Shown here piece by piece: positions 8,843 through 10,116 of a stretch of 10,116 bases of DNA. Below the pieces are notes generated by a model that worked only from the letters and a program-made list of their open reading frames with translations, did no database searches and had not been told where the DNA came from. The stretch comes from an uncultured Verrucomicrobiales bacterium. Lineage in GTDB: Bacteria > Verrucomicrobiota > Verrucomicrobiia > Verrucomicrobiales > Akkermansiaceae. How positions within the stretch are numbered: the first letter of the stretch is position 1; every line of letters begins with the position of its first letter. The DNA lies in the NCBI GenBank assembly GCA_937969125.1, contig CALBVA010000119.1, positions 1 to 10,116 of the forward strand, written 5' to 3'. The translations under genes were made by a program, and so were the position numbers.

Positions 8843-10116
8843 TTGATCCTCTTTTCTTCAATTTCCTTTTTCACCCAGGCTTCGACCCCATCCCACTCAG
8901 CCTTAACGAGGAGTTTTCCCGCAGAACTTGAACTGTGCATCAACCTTTTTCGCCGATCGGTCGCCGGCAGAGGAGCCGCACCAGCCCCCTGATCAGGGTG
9001 TCCATCAGCGATCGTGAAAAGATGCCCCAGTTCGTGAGCGATCACAAATTTCGCAGACGAGATCTCCTCTGAAAAATTGGACCAAATATTGATGAAGGCG
9101 AGCCTGTCCCTCTGAAACGCCACTCCGCCTGCTGGAATCCGGGAAAATTCGCCTTTTTTTTCCAAGAAGACAAGGCGTGCCAGTCCGACCGCACTCTCTG
9201 CGCAGTAAAGATTAACATTTGCATCTTGGTCCCAGAACTTGTTCCTTATCGCTCTCTGCTCGACCGACAGCGAATCTGCACCGATAATGTCCAACCATTG
9301 ATTTCTGGTGAAAAACGCTTTCTTAAGCTTTTCTTCGTGAGTTTTCAAATCCTCTAGTTCTACACCATTCACACTTGAGGCATTTGTCGGAATAAAAACA
9401 TCCCACTGCACATTGCTGATACTTTTGCGATCAAACTCAAGCTTCAGACCACATTGCTTCAGCATCACCTCATCCATAACCTCACGAAGGTCTCCCTGGG
9501 CTTCGACCCACTCCTCAGGGGTCGGATTTGAGCCAACCCTTCCATTTTCATTCTGATTAGAAATCGGCCAAAGCGCAATTCGCAGTTGCTGCTGAGGCAT
9601 CATCTTGATTCCGATGGGATATGTGAAGGACTGAGTATCACCCAGTGAAAGCCTGAGATTTTCAGTAAAATACTCCCTTCCAGAACCAGCTAAGGAAACA
9701 ATAGTTGAGGCCATTGTCAGCTCTTTCGGAGTGACCGTGACCTGATCACCTTCAATCCCGAGAGTAGTCTCGACGGAAATAGGTGCATTAAGGCGCACCT
9801 CATTGACGTCTACATCAGTGACCATGACCCACGCCCGATCATGAGCAGCGGAACCAGGGTCTGTCGCAGCGATTGAGGTGACATCGACCCCTAGACTCTC
9901 CTCAGTCTTTCGTATCGTGACAGGAAGGCCGACAAAAAGAGATGGCACTTCATCGATTCCCTGAAAACTCCTACCCAGCACCCAACCTTTTGGAGAAATA
10001 TCCAAGAGTTCAACCTGCTCGACATTAAGGCCAGGGGCCATCTCGCGAAGGCGATAACGGCTTTTCTTTTCCGGCTTATCCCTCTTATAAATTTCATTTT
10101 TCAGTCCGGATTTTTC
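8839..10116 (-). CDS. zincin-type (metzincin-like) metalloprotease domain protein, 5' partial
   Basis: 425 codons are visible and the frame is still open at the window edge, so the true N-terminus is missing; an internal ATG at 10041 is not compelling as a start. Numbering from that Met: residues 1-160 are beta-rich, including DISPKGWVLG, WVMV (71-74) and alternating hydrophobic strands as in bacterial surface modules; 160-330 are mixed alpha/beta; the zinc site is AHELGHLF (His336, Glu337, His340, bases 9022-9036), followed by GH at 347-348 as a candidate third ligand (Asp350 is an alternative) and RLMHS with Met368 as a Met-turn candidate. Strict metzincins read HExxHxxGxxH; here the third His is two residues farther away, so the assignment is to the zincin fold with metzincin-like features. 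An export signal, if present, lies outside the window. It overlaps the downstream membrane-protein gene by 4 bases. Segments are AT-rich relative to the housekeeping genes. Confidence 0.75.
   Translation of the reverse strand, partial: EKSGLKNEIYKRDKPEKKSRYRLREMAPGLNVEQVELLDISPKGWVLGRSFQGIDEVPSLFVGLPVTIRKTEESLGVDVTSIAATDPGSAAHDRAWVMVTDVDVNEVRLNAPISVETTLGIEGDQVTVTPKELTMASTIVSLAGSGREYFTENLRLSLGDTQSFTYPIGIKMMPQQQLRIALWPISNQNENGRVGSNPTPEEWVEAQGDLREVMDEVMLKQCGLKLEFDRKSISNVQWDVFIPTNASSVNGVELEDLKTHEEKLKKAFFTRNQWLDIIGADSLSVEQRAIRNKFWDQDANVNLYCAESAVGLARLVFLEKKGEFSRIPAGGVAFQRDRLAFINIWSNFSEEISSAKFVIAHELGHLFTIADGHPDQGAGAAPLPATDRRKRLMHSSSSAGKLLVKAEWDGVEAWVKKEIEEKRIK

Overview
The window looks like a chromosomal segment of a moderately GC-rich Gram-negative bacterium. 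Protein wording (a GlnRS, a DTIAD-type squalene/phytoene synthase, an M20 dipeptidase, a HemW beginning LYLHIPFC, class 2 PyrD) and the large secreted-protein style at the right end suggest Verrucomicrobiota. That placement is inference from family resemblance; there is no rRNA or marker gene to prove it. Coding density is very high: the largest gaps are about 60-70 bases, so no stretch over 300 bases lacks a gene.

Layout. Bases 1-170 (+) are the 3' end of a YgfZ/GcvT-like folate-binding protein. It meets, tail to tail with a 29-base overlap, the last gene of a five-gene minus-strand cluster. In order of transcription that cluster is: squalene/phytoene synthase (5669 to 4767), a small two-helix membrane protein (4730 to 4413), an M20 dipeptidase (4345 to 3011), glutaminyl-tRNA synthetase glnS (3003 to 1333) and an MFS transporter of the nucleoside:H+ symporter type (1332 to 142). 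Gaps are 36, 67, 7 and 0 bases, so co-transcription is likely although the functions are mixed housekeeping. Going right from about 5.7 kb are hemW (radical-SAM heme chaperone) and pyrD (quinone-linked dihydroorotate dehydrogenase), 35 bases apart. hemW has no in-frame ATG near its start and sits head to head with the synthase gene.

The right end (7916-10116, minus) differs: parts of it are clearly more AT-rich, and it carries two genes I cannot match to a named family. The first transcribed one enters from beyond the window. It is a probably exported zincin-type protein with a HELGH site, a downstream GH and a Met-turn-like LMHS. The second overlaps it by 4 bases (ATGA) and encodes a protein with a signal peptide, a soluble domain, a Gly/Ser-rich linker and one C-terminal transmembrane helix. 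This coupled metalloprotease/membrane-protein pair is the best candidate here for an undescribed system. A composite inverted repeat fills the convergent gap between pyrD and this pair.
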